Assembly: GCA_949825045.1 (NCBI GenBank)
Contig: OX463818.1
Span: forward strand, 33,868,906 to 33,932,905
Length of the DNA stretch: 64,000 nucleotides
Reading direction: 5' to 3'
Source: Argyresthia goedartella
Taxonomy: Eukaryota > Arthropoda > Insecta > Lepidoptera > Argyresthiidae
Each line of letters starts with the position of its first letter. Positions within the stretch are counted from its first letter, which is position 1. Shown here piece by piece: positions 1-9,585 of the stretch. The position numbers and the translations under genes were made by a program. Below the pieces are notes generated by a model. It was given only the letters and a program-made list of their open reading frames with translations. It was not told the DNA's origin and did not search any database.

Positions 1-107
1 CTGTAAAGTGCAGTAGTTTATATGAAACTTCCCTACTATCCCAAATCCATGGGTAAGCATTGCTTCGTAGTTAGTCTTTCTTATTTTCGTGTATTTTATA
101 CTCTCTA
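1..107 (+). repeat. Partial LTR copy at the window edge
   Basis: These bases match an internal stretch of the LTR at 6263-6373 almost base for base. The match stops exactly where the next LTR begins (TGTAACG at 108), so part of one LTR copy abuts a second. The shared bases TGTA lie at the junction. It may be the flank into which the next element inserted, or an LTR-LTR recombination scar. Confidence 0.6.
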
Positions 108-405
108 TGTAACGTACTACCTCCTTGACCATATTGGCTACTGGCGGATTAGCCAGTTAAAAACTAAAACTATAAAAATTCGGAAATTCGGGTCTGGAAT
201 CTCGTCTGGCAGCTGATTGTTTTTTTGAGGAGACATTGTTTGAGCTCTGTAACGTGAGGTTGTATCTTCTGCATCAATAATTTTTAAGTCACGCCTTTAG
301 TTGCGGCGATGGGCTAGTCCCTTTAGTGCTGTAATGGAGCTGAATGTTTAGTTGCTGTAAGTGCAGTAGTTTATATGAAACTTCCCTACTATCCCAAATC
401 CATGG

Positions 406-655
406 GGTTCCACGCTGAGGAGTAATATCCTTCTGGCGCTAACGGAGCTCTGAATCGGTTCCACGCTGAGGAGTAATATCCTCCTGGCGCTAACGGAGCT
501 CTGAATCGGTTCCACGCTGAGGAGTAATATCCTCCTGGCGCTAACGGAGCTCTGAATCGGTTCCACGCTGAGGAGTAATATCCTCCTGGAGCTAACGGAG
601 CTCTGAATCGGTTCCACGCCGAGGAATAATATCCTCCTGGCGCTACCGCATAATC
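406..655 (+). repeat. 51-bp minisatellite, 5 copies, inside the LTR
   Basis: Units start at 406, 457, 508, 559 and 610 with the motif GGTTCCACGCTGAGG. The partner LTR (6015-6766) carries one unit, near 6532, so the array expanded in this LTR after or during insertion. It creates a repetitive antisense reading frame with no coding significance. Confidence 0.9.
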
Positions 656-788
656 ACTTGTTGACGTCTGGAGAAGTGGACCAGTTGGATTGAGTCTACC
701 AAGGAGCTGAAATCTACAAATTCCCGGCGAGTCCCTATCCAGCGTTTCAACTATATCACCAATATTCGACTCATGACCTTGTGATTAA

Positions 789-805
789 CACGATCCGGGG
801 CGGTA
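789..805 (+). repeat. piggyBac left terminal inverted repeat
   Basis: Reads CACGATCCGGGGCGGTA. It pairs with the right terminus with one mismatch and sits directly after TTAA. Confidence 0.92.
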
Positions 806-1179
806 ACGGCGATGGCCGTTATTCTTACTTCTTCTGATATGACAGTACGGCGATCCCCGTAATTTTTCAATCCTCTCTAAATGTCGGTACGGTTGCCTCC
901 GTAGTATTTCTGTGAGATCTCCATATAAAAAAAATCCACCGCCATTCTACAGAAACACATCAAAGTTGTACTGTCAATCTACAGCCAGTTGAGTCGCTCT
1001 TTGTAGTGACCAGTGCACACACGCATACTAGTACTCACACATTGACAGTACGGTAATACCCGATACGTTTATGTGGGTTTTCAATCGGCGTGTGCGTCAG
1101 TGTCACTCAGGACGTCGCCAGTGGTGGACGGTGTTTTTGATCACGTTACGCGGGTAAACAAGTTGTTCGGAGATGAAAA

Positions 1180-1400
1180 GTAAGTTGTTTTACTTGTTAC
1201 TACCTGTTTAGAATACTTCATATTGTTTTATAGCATGTGTTTGAAGCGTGATTAGTAGAATAAATCACCAACACGTCATTAGTGTGTGCGAAAAGGGAAC
1301 CGCCGCACAATGGCGTGGCGTGATGTACAATAGGTACAAACTTACGATGGTTATCTTTTCGCACAGACTTTACAGGATTCATCGTTTATTTTGTTTTTAG
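1180..1400 (+). other. Probable 5'-UTR intron of the piggyBac gene
   Basis: A strong donor (AAAA/GTAAGT at 1180) and a pyrimidine-rich acceptor (TTGTTTTTAG ending at 1400) flank this segment. The transposase ATG follows the acceptor immediately. The short upstream ATG near 1173 would be out of frame after splicing. Inferred from splice signals only. Confidence 0.45.
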
Positions 1401-3596
1401 ATGAATCGACCAAGGAAGGGTGAAAAAGAAGAGGAGCGCATCCAGCGGCTTCTAGGAGAGATGTCTTCGTCGGAAACGGAAAAAAGCTCTGATAGTGATC
1501 ATGACCCATTCAGTGATAGTGATGGAGCCTATGGAACAGACCATAATTTTGAACCGAACTTTAGTGATGTTTCAAGTAGCGAAGACGAGGAACTAAAACG
1601 TAAAACGATTAGGAGACAAAAACCTGAATTTAGTGACTCAAGCGACACCTCGGCAGAGTCAGATGGTGATTCTCAGACAAAAGCAGCAGTTCGCCTCGTA
1701 AGTCAAGGTGTCATCAAAACGCATGGTGACGAGCATAACAGGTCACTAAATTTAGCTGCCCCTCAAGAATCATCTGACTTGCCTAGAGCAGAAAGTCCAT
1801 CAATATTAGTCAACGAAACTTTTGAAGAGCCTGCTGTATTCTATTCTCAGACCAAAGCACCGGAATCAGCGCTTGATGTTTGTGGGCTTTCTGATCAAGC
1901 CGCTAATGTTAAAACTTTTGTCGTTCCTGCTGGAGCCGAAATACCAGAAATACTGGTTGATGTCGGTGATCAACCCGTTGATGCTGCTTCGGATACTCCC
2001 AATATAAATGCACAAGATGATAATAATGAATGGTCATGTACCACAGAACCGATCCCTGAATTCGATTTTGATTTTGCCTCACAGGGACTTCGGGTTGAAC
2101 TTGCTGATAATACTAATCCGCTTGATATGTTTAAACTGATGTTCTCCGAAGAACTAATAGACTATCTCGTGGCCAGAACGAATGATTACGGTCATCGATT
2201 GACTGACACAAATAGACCTCATACGAGGCACAGCCGAAACCAAGTCTTCCGCAATGTAACCAAGGACGAAATGTTAGCATTTTTGGGACTATGCTTACTA
2301 CATGGGCAAATACAGGCACCAAACTTCCGGCAACTGTTCTCCTATTCTGACCCTCTAAATTATCACCCGATATTTCCTCATGCCATGTCGTCTCGAAGAT
2401 TTCAGCAAATACTAAGGTGCTTATGTGTGGCGAACGTCAATGCAAAAAGCGAGAAAAAAGTCACAGACTTTCTGATGGCAATAACTGAAAATTTTCGTCG
2501 TGTTTATGGGCCAGGAAAAGAACTATCATTGGACGAATCACTGATTTTATTCAGAGGCAGATTACACTTCCGCCAGTACATAAAATCTAAGAAAGCGCGA
2601 TATGGCATAAAGTTTTATGTGCTAACAACTGCAGACGGTTATGTTTTGAACATCTTTATGTACTGCGGCAAAGGAGATGAATCAACAAAGAAATCTGATG
2701 AATCTACAAAGAAAACAGAAATGATTGTCATGAAACTTTTAAGGCCTTACCTGATGAAAGGCCACCATGTCTTCATGGACAACTTCTACAATGATGTAGA
2801 ACTAAGTCAAAAATTATTAGATCTGCGTACGCATACCAATGGCACGTTACGAAAAAATAGGAAAACCAATCCCAGATCACTGGTTACTAAGAAGTTGAAG
2901 AAGGGGGAACATTACTGGCTTCGTAAAAAACAAGTGTATGTTTCTGTCTGGCAAGACAAACGGCCTGTCCATGTCATAACAACCAGGAATCATCCCACAA
3001 TGACTGAAGTTGCGAACAGATTTGGGAAATTATCGACAAAGCCAGTGGAAGTTGGAGAGTACAACAAATATATGGGGGGAATCGATCGTAAAGATCAAAT
3101 GGTTGCATACTACTCGTCACCGCAAAAAACCATTCGTTGGTACAAAAAAGTATTCTTCCATTTGCTAGACATATGTGTTTGGAATGCTTTTTATGTGTTC
3201 AAAAAGTACTTCAAGGATGACGTCAAGTACAGCTTTCTGGCATTTCGAGAGGAACTTATAAAGCAAATGATAAAGCTGGACAACAACACGAAAGGCACAG
3301 AATTGTTGAAAAAAGGAAGCATTTTTTCCAGTAGACGCACAGAATATACAAATAAACCACAGACACAGAGAACTGAGAACCCGGGACCCTCAAAACAAGT
3401 TGCTGAAAATCATTGGCCAGAAGACATTCCCCCATCTGAAAATTCAAAGAGAAAGCTAAAATACCTCAACTGCAGTCTTTGTTACAAGAAGAAGAAACGT
3501 AAAGAGACCAGGTATAGATGCAAAGGATGCACGGCTAAGACTCCTCTTTGTGCTACGTGTTTTGAAGAATGGCATCTATTGTATTCAACAAATTAA
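1401..3596 (+). CDS. piggyBac-family transposase, 731 aa, intact
   Basis: This protein cuts and pastes the surrounding element at TTAA, acting in the nucleus. The N-terminal ~200 residues are acidic and serine-rich, as usual for the family. The DDE_Tnp_1_7 core follows: the family's three catalytic aspartates correspond to D378 (SLDESLIL), D460 (FMDNFYND) and D562 (GGIDRKDQ). The C-terminus (about residues 690-726) has the Cys/His-rich binding domain with paired CxxC motifs. A lysine-rich stretch next to it could be a nuclear localisation signal. Length is somewhat above the ~600 aa of the classic moth element because of the long acidic N-terminus. No frameshift or stop is seen. The ATG is the first codon after a likely splice acceptor. 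Activity is plausible but not shown. Confidence 0.93.
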   Translation: MNRPRKGEKEEERIQRLLGEMSSSETEKSSDSDHDPFSDSDGAYGTDHNFEPNFSDVSSSEDEELKRKTIRRQKPEFSDSSDTSAESDGDSQTKAAVRLVSQGVIKTHGDEHNRSLNLAAPQESSDLPRAESPSILVNETFEEPAVFYSQTKAPESALDVCGLSDQAANVKTFVVPAGAEIPEILVDVGDQPVDAASDTPNINAQDDNNEWSCTTEPIPEFDFDFASQGLRVELADNTNPLDMFKLMFSEELIDYLVARTNDYGHRLTDTNRPHTRHSRNQVFRNVTKDEMLAFLGLCLLHGQIQAPNFRQLFSYSDPLNYHPIFPHAMSSRRFQQILRCLCVANVNAKSEKKVTDFLMAITENFRRVYGPGKELSLDESLILFRGRLHFRQYIKSKKARYGIKFYVLTTADGYVLNIFMYCGKGDESTKKSDESTKKTEMIVMKLLRPYLMKGHHVFMDNFYNDVELSQKLLDLRTHTNGTLRKNRKTNPRSLVTKKLKKGEHYWLRKKQVYVSVWQDKRPVHVITTRNHPTMTEVANRFGKLSTKPVEVGEYNKYMGGIDRKDQMVAYYSSPQKTIRWYKKVFFHLLDICVWNAFYVFKKYFKDDVKYSFLAFREELIKQMIKLDNNTKGTELLKKGSIFSSRRTEYTNKPQTQRTENPGPSKQVAENHWPEDIPPSENSKRKLKYLNCSLCYKKKKRKETRYRCKGCTAKTPLCATCFEEWHLLYSTN

Positions 3597-3626
3597 TGGT
3601 TAGCTTATAAGTTGTTGATTTTTACA

Positions 3627-4072
3627 GATATAAAATTGATCTCATTAGAACTGTACACTGTTCATTATAATTCCTAATAATATAAGACTGTTGTCACTTG
3701 TTTAGTTATTTACATTTTGATATAAAAATTAATCTCATTAGAACTGTGCACCGTTCATTGTTATTCCTAATAATATAAGACTGATGTCACTTATTTAGAT
3801 ATTTACATTTTGATATAAAACTTTATCTCATTAGAACTGTACACTGTTCATTGTTATTCATAATAATCTAAGACTGATGTCTCTTGTGTCGTTATTTACA
3901 TTTATATACTATAAACAAATATATCTCATTATAACTGTAGAGCTTGTCTAAGCTCAAATGACGCGCCCCACCACCTCATTGCGTCATTTGAGCTTAGACA
4001 AGCTCTACACTGTTCATTGTTATTTCTAATAATACAAGACTGATGTCTCTTGTTTCGTTATTTAGAAATGGA
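3627..4072 (+). repeat. Tandem repeat, ~92-bp unit, 4 copies, piggyBac 3' region
   Basis: Units begin near 3627, 3719, 3812 and about 3905. Each carries TCTCATTA.AACTGTACACTGTTCATT followed by a TAAGACTG.TGTC block. The fourth unit is interrupted by a 66-bp palindromic insertion. The array lies downstream of the stop codon and inside the transposon. Confidence 0.85.
3940..4005. mobile_element. 66-bp palindromic micro-MITE with TA duplication
   Basis: Two perfect 25-bp inverted arms surround a 16-bp spacer, and the whole is flanked by TA (3938-3939 and 4006-4007). The three sister units of the 92-bp array carry the empty site ACTGTACACTG (or a one-base variant), showing precise insertion at TA with TA duplicated. 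TA duplication is typical of Tc1/mariner-mobilised elements. No coding capacity. Confidence 0.85.
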
Positions 4073-4576
4073 TGGCTTATATGTTCAACAACTTGATTAT
4101 GACAATTGATCTCACTGGAGCAGTGTGATATTGAACTTTTTTGTTTAAAACCTAATTATGTTTTGAAAATTATAACTAGAGCCAAATAAATAAGATTAGT
4201 GTTTAAGTTTGTCTTTCTGTAATGAACGAAAATGTTTCCTATTATGATTAAAATGAAAATAATAAACAAGTAATTTCATTTGTTTTACATCCCCTTATAC
4301 TAACTGTTATATCCGTACTGACATCTCCTACCACGGCAACAACGTATTGGCATGACAGTACGGCTATAACTGTACTACTGTCATAACCGTACTGATTTTC
4401 TCTAAGTATTAATTTGATGAGTGAAGTGACAGTCCTGTAATAACCGTATTACTGCTATAACCGAACTGTCATTTGCAAATGTATTTTTGTGTTATAAGGT
4501 GGCAGTACGGCTTTGACAGGGGTTTTGGTTTGTATGAAGATTTTTACTGCTTATCTTCGAAGTCGAGCTAGTGAGG

Positions 4577-4593
4577 TACCGCCCCGGAACGTG
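4577..4593 (-). repeat. piggyBac right terminal inverted repeat
   Basis: Reads TACCGCCCCGGAACGTG, the inverted partner of 789-805 with one mismatch, immediately followed by TTAA. Confidence 0.92.
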
Positions 4594-4657
4594 TTAATAA
4601 ATGTATCTTGAGCCTGCCAACAATCTCTTTTGGTCAGGTTAGAGTCACACTGTTTCA

Positions 4658-4676
4658 ATGGCGCCCGGATTAAGGG
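4658..4676 (+). promoter_or_regulatory. Primer binding site of the deleted LTR element
   Basis: ATGGCGCCCGGATTAAGGG directly follows the LTR end (TGTTTCA). TGGCGCCC resembles a Lys-type tRNA 3'-end complement. The exact primer is not certain. Confidence 0.55.
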
Positions 4677-6014
4677 AATATTGGTGATAGAGTTTTATGT
4701 CTGGTCAGAGTAGTTAGGCCATAAGAGCGCCGTAGAACGCTAGATTTCTTTCGTAGCTTGTATATTTTGTTGTGTTTATTTTTGTCTGACAGGAGTATAT
4801 TTGATCGTTTATCTGGGTACCTACCTCATTTCTACATTATTTATGGTCGCAGTCTGACGGCCGTTGTCATATTATAATTGTTGATAAATATTTTCCTCCA
4901 AATTCTCAGTACGAAAAATAAATTAATAAATTGTGAAGATTTTAGTAGGGAAACTTTTCGGACTATTAAATAATAAATAAGGTTAGTGTTTAACGGCCGA
5001 TTTCTCGTACATTTAATCTGTTGTTGACAGTCCTTTATCAATTTCAGCTGTCAAAACGGTAGATCAATGGCTTGATTTTGTACCAGAAACCGGGCGTTAG
5101 TTGTGTACTCTGCTTACTTTCATGTAAATTTGTACAGTTTACTAGATAGGTAGTAAACATGACGTTTCCTATAAAATATCTGTCGCTAAATAAGGCTGAA
5201 TTGGAGTATGAGGTTGAGCTTCGAGGAGGTACACCGGGTACTGTTCTGGACCTCAGGAAACAGCGCTTGTACTTGTGCCGAGCGATCTGTGTCTGTCTGA
5301 GAGCACCTTCTGTCTGAAGATAGGCTGCGACAGCGTTCTGTCTTATTCAATAGTAGTTAATGATTCCTTTATGTATGTAATAAGTATTTTGACCCTTGTA
5401 TTCTAAAAACCATCTATATCTACAGCTATGTAAAAGTTCTTTATTGTGTAACGTTACTCTGCAATGTCTGTTACTTTAGCTTATGGCCTCTTGAACTATA
5501 ATTCTCTACTTTTTTACTCTTTGTTGTAGAATAGATATTCTACTCTATTATTATTTTCTGTACCCACTAACGGTGCAGGAAGTCTTGAACACTTGAGGGA
5601 GCTGCCCCTCATGGTGTTATTCTGCGTTACGATAGTAGCTAAGCTATCGGGGCGTTTATGTACTAAGGTTCTTATTTTAGTTCAAGGGATCTTGCTTATT
5701 TTTCAACTTCTGACAGTTAGTCTGGGTGTGCATTTGGCTATAATAATGGCACCCTGTGTGTAAGGCTGTGTTTACACGATGTTAGTGTGAACTCTTGTAT
5801 GAACTTAGTATGAATTCTGATGTCTGATTGTTGGTACGAATGTGTGATGTTTGTATGTAGTTGAGCTAGACTGTTAGTTATATATTTCTCTGACATTGTA
5901 GATGGCGAGCTTTAGAGAATTTTATCTTAAGTAGTTAATTTGGTAAGTTAGTTTAGTTTAGTTAGTATCTTAGAGGATTTTATCAGGTAAAATCCTACCC
6001 AAACAAGACGGGTA
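4677..6014 (+). mobile_element. Shrunken internal region of the LTR element
   Basis: Only about 1.3 kb lies between the two LTRs, far too short for gag and pol. It holds a short gag-like start (5159-5317) and otherwise T/G-rich sequence up to the second LTR. I see no protease, RT or integrase motif, so the element is a non-autonomous deletion derivative dependent on relatives. Confidence 0.6.
5159..5317 (+). pseudogene. Gag N-terminal remnant, 52 codons
   Basis: The frame starts at an ATG and begins MTFPIKYLSLNKAELEYEV. This looks like the N-terminal helix pair seen in some insect LTR-retrotransposon Gag proteins (pattern LNKxELxYEVxxRG followed by LRKQ). It runs into a stop after a Cys-rich stretch, where an internal deletion has probably joined unrelated sequence. 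The family match is from memory of the pattern only. Confidence 0.4.
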
Positions 6015-6766
6015 TGTAACGTACTACCTCCTTGACCATATTGGCTACTGGCGGATTAGCCAGTTAAAAACTAAAACTATAAAAATTCGGAAATTCGGGT
6101 CTGGAATCTCGTCTGGCAGCTGATTGTTTTTTTGAGGAGACATTGTTTGAGCTCTGTAACGTGAGGTTGTATCTTCTGCATCAATAATTTTTAAGTCACG
6201 CCTTTAGTTGCGGCGATGGGCTAGTCCCTTTAGTGCTGTAATGGAGCTGAATGTTTAGTTGCTGTAAAGTGCAGTAGTTTATATGAAACTTCCCTACTAT
6301 CCCAAATCCATGGGTAAGCATTGGTTCGTAGTTAGTCTTTCTTATTTTCGTGTATTTTATACTCTCTATGTATTTCCCTTTTCTATACAGTGTCTATTGG
6401 ACTGCGGCACTCTTAGATCCTAATTACCCTAGGGCCCCCGTCGGAAGTCTCCGTGTGGGGAGCCGTCGCCTGATAGCTGGGCGCTGTAGCGCTTTTGTAT
6501 TCCTATCATTCACACTGGTCTCTTTCCAGGGTTCCACGCTGAGGAGTAATATCCTCCTGGCGCTAACGCATAATCACTTGTTGACGTCTGGAGAAGTGGA
6601 CCAGTTGGATTGAGTCTACCAAGGAGCTGAAATCTACAAATTCCCGGCGAGTCCCTATCCAGCGTTTCAACTATATCACCAATATTCGACTCACGACCCT
6701 GTGATTAATAAATGTATCTTGAGCCTGCCAATAATCTCTTTTGGTCAGGTTAGTCTTACTGTTTCA
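6015..6766 (+). mobile_element. 3' LTR of the deleted LTR element, 752 bp
   Basis: Starts TGTAACG and ends TGTTTCA. It is nearly identical to the split copy at 108-4657 but retains the segment lost there and has one 51-bp unit. It preserves the piggyBac empty site at 6705-6708. TCTA follows the LTR and also precedes the first LTR (104-107), a possible 4-bp target duplication. Confidence 0.75.
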
Positions 6767-6812
6767 TCTACAGTAATAAAGTACTTTGACTATTGACTAT
6801 TGACTATTGACT
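6767..6812 (+). repeat. 3' tail of a J1 LINE
   Basis: TCTACAGTAATAAAGTACTT and a TTGACTA-type tandem tail match the 3' ends of the J1 LINE copies at 42.5 kb and 51.95 kb. Only the last ~45 bp are present, an extreme 5' truncation, placed between the LTR and the BEL remnant. Confidence 0.6.
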
Positions 6813-7262
6813 TCGCTCTTAACAAAATTAGTTCAACACTTTGTTTTCTGTCTTCACGAGTCAGTTGTGTTGGATGTAATTTATAGTTGGACGGACAGTA
6901 AAATTGTCCTAGCATGGATAAAGACCCCCCCTCATAATTTACAAACCTTCGAAGCAAATCGTGTGTCCCAGATTGTGAATGCGAAAATTCCCTCTGAGTG
7001 GCGTCATGTAACTGGACAGTTAAACCCGAGTGATTGTGCTTCCCGTGGCCTTACTGTTTCCGCCCTTATTAATCATTCCCTGTGGTGGTCCCATAATGGT
7101 TAAAATTGCCCTCTAGTTCCTGGCCTCAAATAGATAAAACCAATGACATGATACCTTCTTCCCTTCCCGGACTCCGCTGCTTTGTAACCACATTGTCGAC
7201 CCCTTCCCCAGAATCAGATTTCCTGTTAGAGCGATACAGTTCCGTATATAGCGATATACTTG
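6807..7262 (+). pseudogene. BEL/Pao pol remnant (RNase H region)
   Basis: The translation shows the BEL/Pao RNase H signature: LTKL, YSWTDSKIVLAWI, FEANRVSQI, EWRHV.GQLNPSDCASRG and LWW. A similar block lies in the BEL element at 35.4-35.6 kb. The first frame ends at 7103. A shifted frame (WPQIDK to DFLLERYSS) carries the homology to about 7262, so there is a frameshift. No RT or integrase remains. Probably unrelated by insertion to the LTRs just upstream, though it could be the same family. Confidence 0.75.
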
Positions 7263-7611
7263 GAGTGTGATTGTGGAATTGGTGTTGGTACTGCTGAATG
7301 GTAAGTTAGTAGAGACTCCTATTATCATATGTTATTCTCCAGAAAGCTATTTTATCCCATTTTTTTTAAGATTTTCTAAATTTTCCTACTTTGCTCTCAT
7401 CTATAGTCCAAGTACTTTTTTGGTCTATATTTACAATCATACTATCTGTTATTTTTATACAGAACGGCAGCTGGAACTATGCATATCAGATATCCAGAAT
7501 ATAAATCTGACACATGGATATAAAATAAACGCTTCAAAAAAACTCAGCTCCAAGAGAGAGCTTCATCAAGTCCCGGAGCTGGAATATAAGTGGGGAAAAA
7601 CCAAAAAATAA
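7263..7611 (+). other. Possible terminal exon of an unknown gene
   Basis: A TTTTTATACAG acceptor near 7461 is followed by an open frame of about 50 codons ending at 7611 (LCISDIQNINLTHGYKINAS and a Lys-rich end). AATAAA occurs at 7797-7802. I do not recognise the peptide. A candidate upstream donor (GAATG/GTAAGT) lies near 7299. Could equally be chance. Confidence 0.2.
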
Positions 7612-9001
7612 AAACCTAGCTGATCTATTTGATTTTTTATTATTTTATGTGTTGATTAGAAAGTTCCTTTTCTAAGTGAAAAAAAAATCGTGATTTTTGA
7701 TCTCATTATAATTTGTTTTGATGGCATTTATTTTATTATAGATACTTATGGCACCTACTTTGTTGATTGAGAAGATATTTTTTTAGTTTAGAAAGCAATA
7801 AATGTTTTTTTTCTTATTTTCGTAAGATTTTGTTTTATTTATTGGTAGCAATTCCCCAACATAAAATGTTGAAAAATTAGCAATTTGAATCTAGGTAGTT
7901 TTTTATTACAAAACGTTATATTTTATCTGTGTTTTTGATTTAATTGTCATCTCTATAGATCATAGTTGTACCTTGAACGTTTAGATATGTCCTAAAGTCC
8001 AAGAATCATAAAATTATGACGTGATTTTTCTGTTGGATCATAGTTGGAAACATAGGAGGCAACTATAGTCCACCAAAAAAAAAACAAAAAAAAAACTACA
8101 TACAATAAGAATTTCCTAATACCGTTTTTTGCATCCTAAGCTCAGATAAACATAGTAGTAGTTACAAGCGGTACCATCTTAAAAAGTGAAACGCTGAAAG
8201 TAGTATAAGGTATCAAACTTAAAATTGCCATTTTCTGGACCAGTTTTGGGTGATTTTACGGTAATATATTTTAAGGCTACGCTTTGCCGCTTCGTAAAGC
8301 CTTGGGCTAGTTAGTAATCAATTATTTATCATTTGAGTATTCGTTCATATCATAGTATATTTTATTTTTAAGGATTCTAGTGATAGTAGATTCTAGTTCC
8401 GTCTTGTTGAAAAATTATATTATTTTGACCTCTTGTGGTAGAAGGTTTAATTGATTTTGTGAAAGATCTAATATTTTAATGTATTTTATCTACACACATA
8501 TCATAAACCCTCTTTACTGCGTCTAAAAACCCGCAAGTTAAGACAAGCATAATGTAAAACTATTTGGAAAAAACTCATTTCTTATCTGAAAATTTACAAA
8601 TTTTCAGATAAGAAAAAGTAACAATGTACACATTATGACCATAATTTACCAAAATTTGTCAAATTATGACATTCAAATTTCGAACGCCGACGCCCGCCTG
8701 CGTGCCGCCCCTAGTTTGTTTGTCTGTGGTACTACAGAACAAGCTAAATAACTGCAGAGCAATGATCAATGCCACAATGCCGGTCAAACATGCGGTTCCT
8801 GAACACATCAAAGAGAGCTTATGATATGTGTGTGGATAAACTAGTGTAGGCATTAAAACTCTCCAGTGATATTATTGGTTCGGCTCGGCTCGTTTCATAA
8901 ACCCACTCTCGAGTATTAATGCCCTCCATTATGTAGCAGTCACATAAACTACTATTGCCGTATTCAGATGTACTTCGTAAACGTGCACCAACACAATCGT
9001 A
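7612..9001. other. AT-rich stretch without a supported gene
   Basis: No recognisable coding sequence. It holds a perfect hairpin at 8579-8614, a short GGCTACGCTTTGC/CGCTTCGTAAAGCC near-palindrome near 8273, and homopolymer A/T runs. Confidence 0.6.
8579..8614. repeat. Perfect hairpin, 17-bp arms, 2-bp loop
   Basis: The arm TTCTTATCTGAAAATTT is followed by AC and then by its exact reverse complement. No target duplication is obvious, so a miniature element or a foldback mutation are both possible. Confidence 0.85.
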
Positions 9002-9250
9002 TCAGATTTCGCTTTTGATTTGGCACCAAACATTTGAGGAAAATCTGACCTGATTGTTTATTTCGTGAACACGGAATAGATTATGAAGGGACCAATAGTG
9101 ATTGTTATGTCTGTTATACGTTCCATTAATACTGAAATTCGTTTCATCAGACCATAGAACGCAGTCTAAGAAGTTTAATTTGCGGGCTATTTCGATTTGA
9201 ATATCCTGGCAGAACTCTTGAGTATCTCCGGGATCTATTTTCATCACCAA
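9002..9250 (-). pseudogene. Tc1/mariner-group transposase fragment
   Basis: The minus-strand frame of about 82 residues contains FLDCVLWSDETNFSINGT, NRHNNHYWS and NVWC. This matches the second-Asp block (WSDE.xF..NG..NRHN.HYW) of a common insect Tc1/mariner-like DDE transposase group. The N-terminal helix-turn-helix region and the C-terminal acidic block are absent. A strongly decayed remnant. Confidence 0.65.
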
Positions 9251-9304
9251 GCATCCATGACGTCCGTTTGTATTTGTACGTTTTCAAAACACTAACAGAA
9301 TAAT

Positions 9305-9585
9305 AACAGAGCGTCACGCCTTTTCCCATACGGGGTGGCAGAGGCATAATTGTGCCCACTTTGAGCCAGTTACTCTATATCCTATTTTGCGTGACAGGGG
9401 GCTAGCCCATCACCGCAGCTATGTAGTAATGAAGGTTTCCTTACGATGTTTTCCATCACCGTTAGAACGTCCTTATAATGTAAGATAAATTATTATCTCA
9501 ATGGTACATGGTCAGGAATCGAACCTGCATCTCCTGTGTGAGAAGCAAGCGTGAAACCCATTAGGCCACGGAGCTCTTGGTGCAA
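9305..9585 (-). repeat. SINE A, tRNA-like head, minus strand
   Basis: On the minus strand 9498-9580 reads as a tRNA-like head with an A box (TGGCCTAATGG) and a B box (GGTTCGATTCC). The anticodon-arm region GCTTCTCACACAGGAG is not that of a clean tRNA gene. The block near 9308-9370 (minus strand: GTGGGCACAATTATGCCTCT) recurs at 56258-56320. The head recurs at 19690-19757. Confidence 0.65.

Larger units (their letters stand above)
789..4593 (+). mobile_element. Complete piggyBac-type DNA transposon, 3805 bp
   Basis: It is bounded by TTAA (785-788 and 4594-4597), the diagnostic piggyBac target duplication. Terminal inverted repeats of 17 bp (789-805 and 4577-4593) differ at one base. The unoccupied version of the same LTR site is present at 6705-6708 (GTGATTAATAAATG), which gives base-exact boundaries. 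It contains one intact transposase ORF, so it could be autonomous or only recently inactivated. Subterminal copies of a GACAGTACGG-like motif occur at both ends. Confidence 0.95.
108..4657 (+). mobile_element. 5' LTR of an internally deleted LTR retrotransposon, split by piggyBac
   Basis: The sequence from TGTAACG (108) to TGTTTCA (4657), minus the piggyBac at 789-4593 and one TTAA, aligns nearly base for base with the second LTR at 6015-6766. Differences are a deletion near 405, where the other copy has about 220 bp more, and expansion of a 51-bp repeat. The 3' edge directly abuts a primer-binding-like TGGCGCCCGG. Near identity of the two LTRs implies a young element. Family assignment to BEL/Pao is uncertain and rests on the RNase H remnant just downstream. 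Confidence 0.7.

Noticed and set aside
348..617. Repetitive antisense frame of 89 codons
   Set aside because: It arises only from the 51-bp LTR minisatellite, whose unit length is a multiple of three; no start context or domain.
406..655. CRISPR-like regular repeats
   Set aside because: Units are contiguous with no unique spacers and sit in a eukaryotic LTR; a minisatellite.
6350..6613. 87-codon frame within the LTR
   Set aside because: Entirely within LTR sequence and not conserved in the partner LTR, which lacks part of it.
8659..8853. Short antisense frame with a hydrophobic segment
   Set aside because: 64 codons, no homologue recognised, no splice or regulatory support.
9498..9580. A genuine tRNA gene
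   Set aside because: A and B boxes are present, but the acceptor and anticodon arms do not close properly and the sequence recurs with a SINE body at 19.7 kb.
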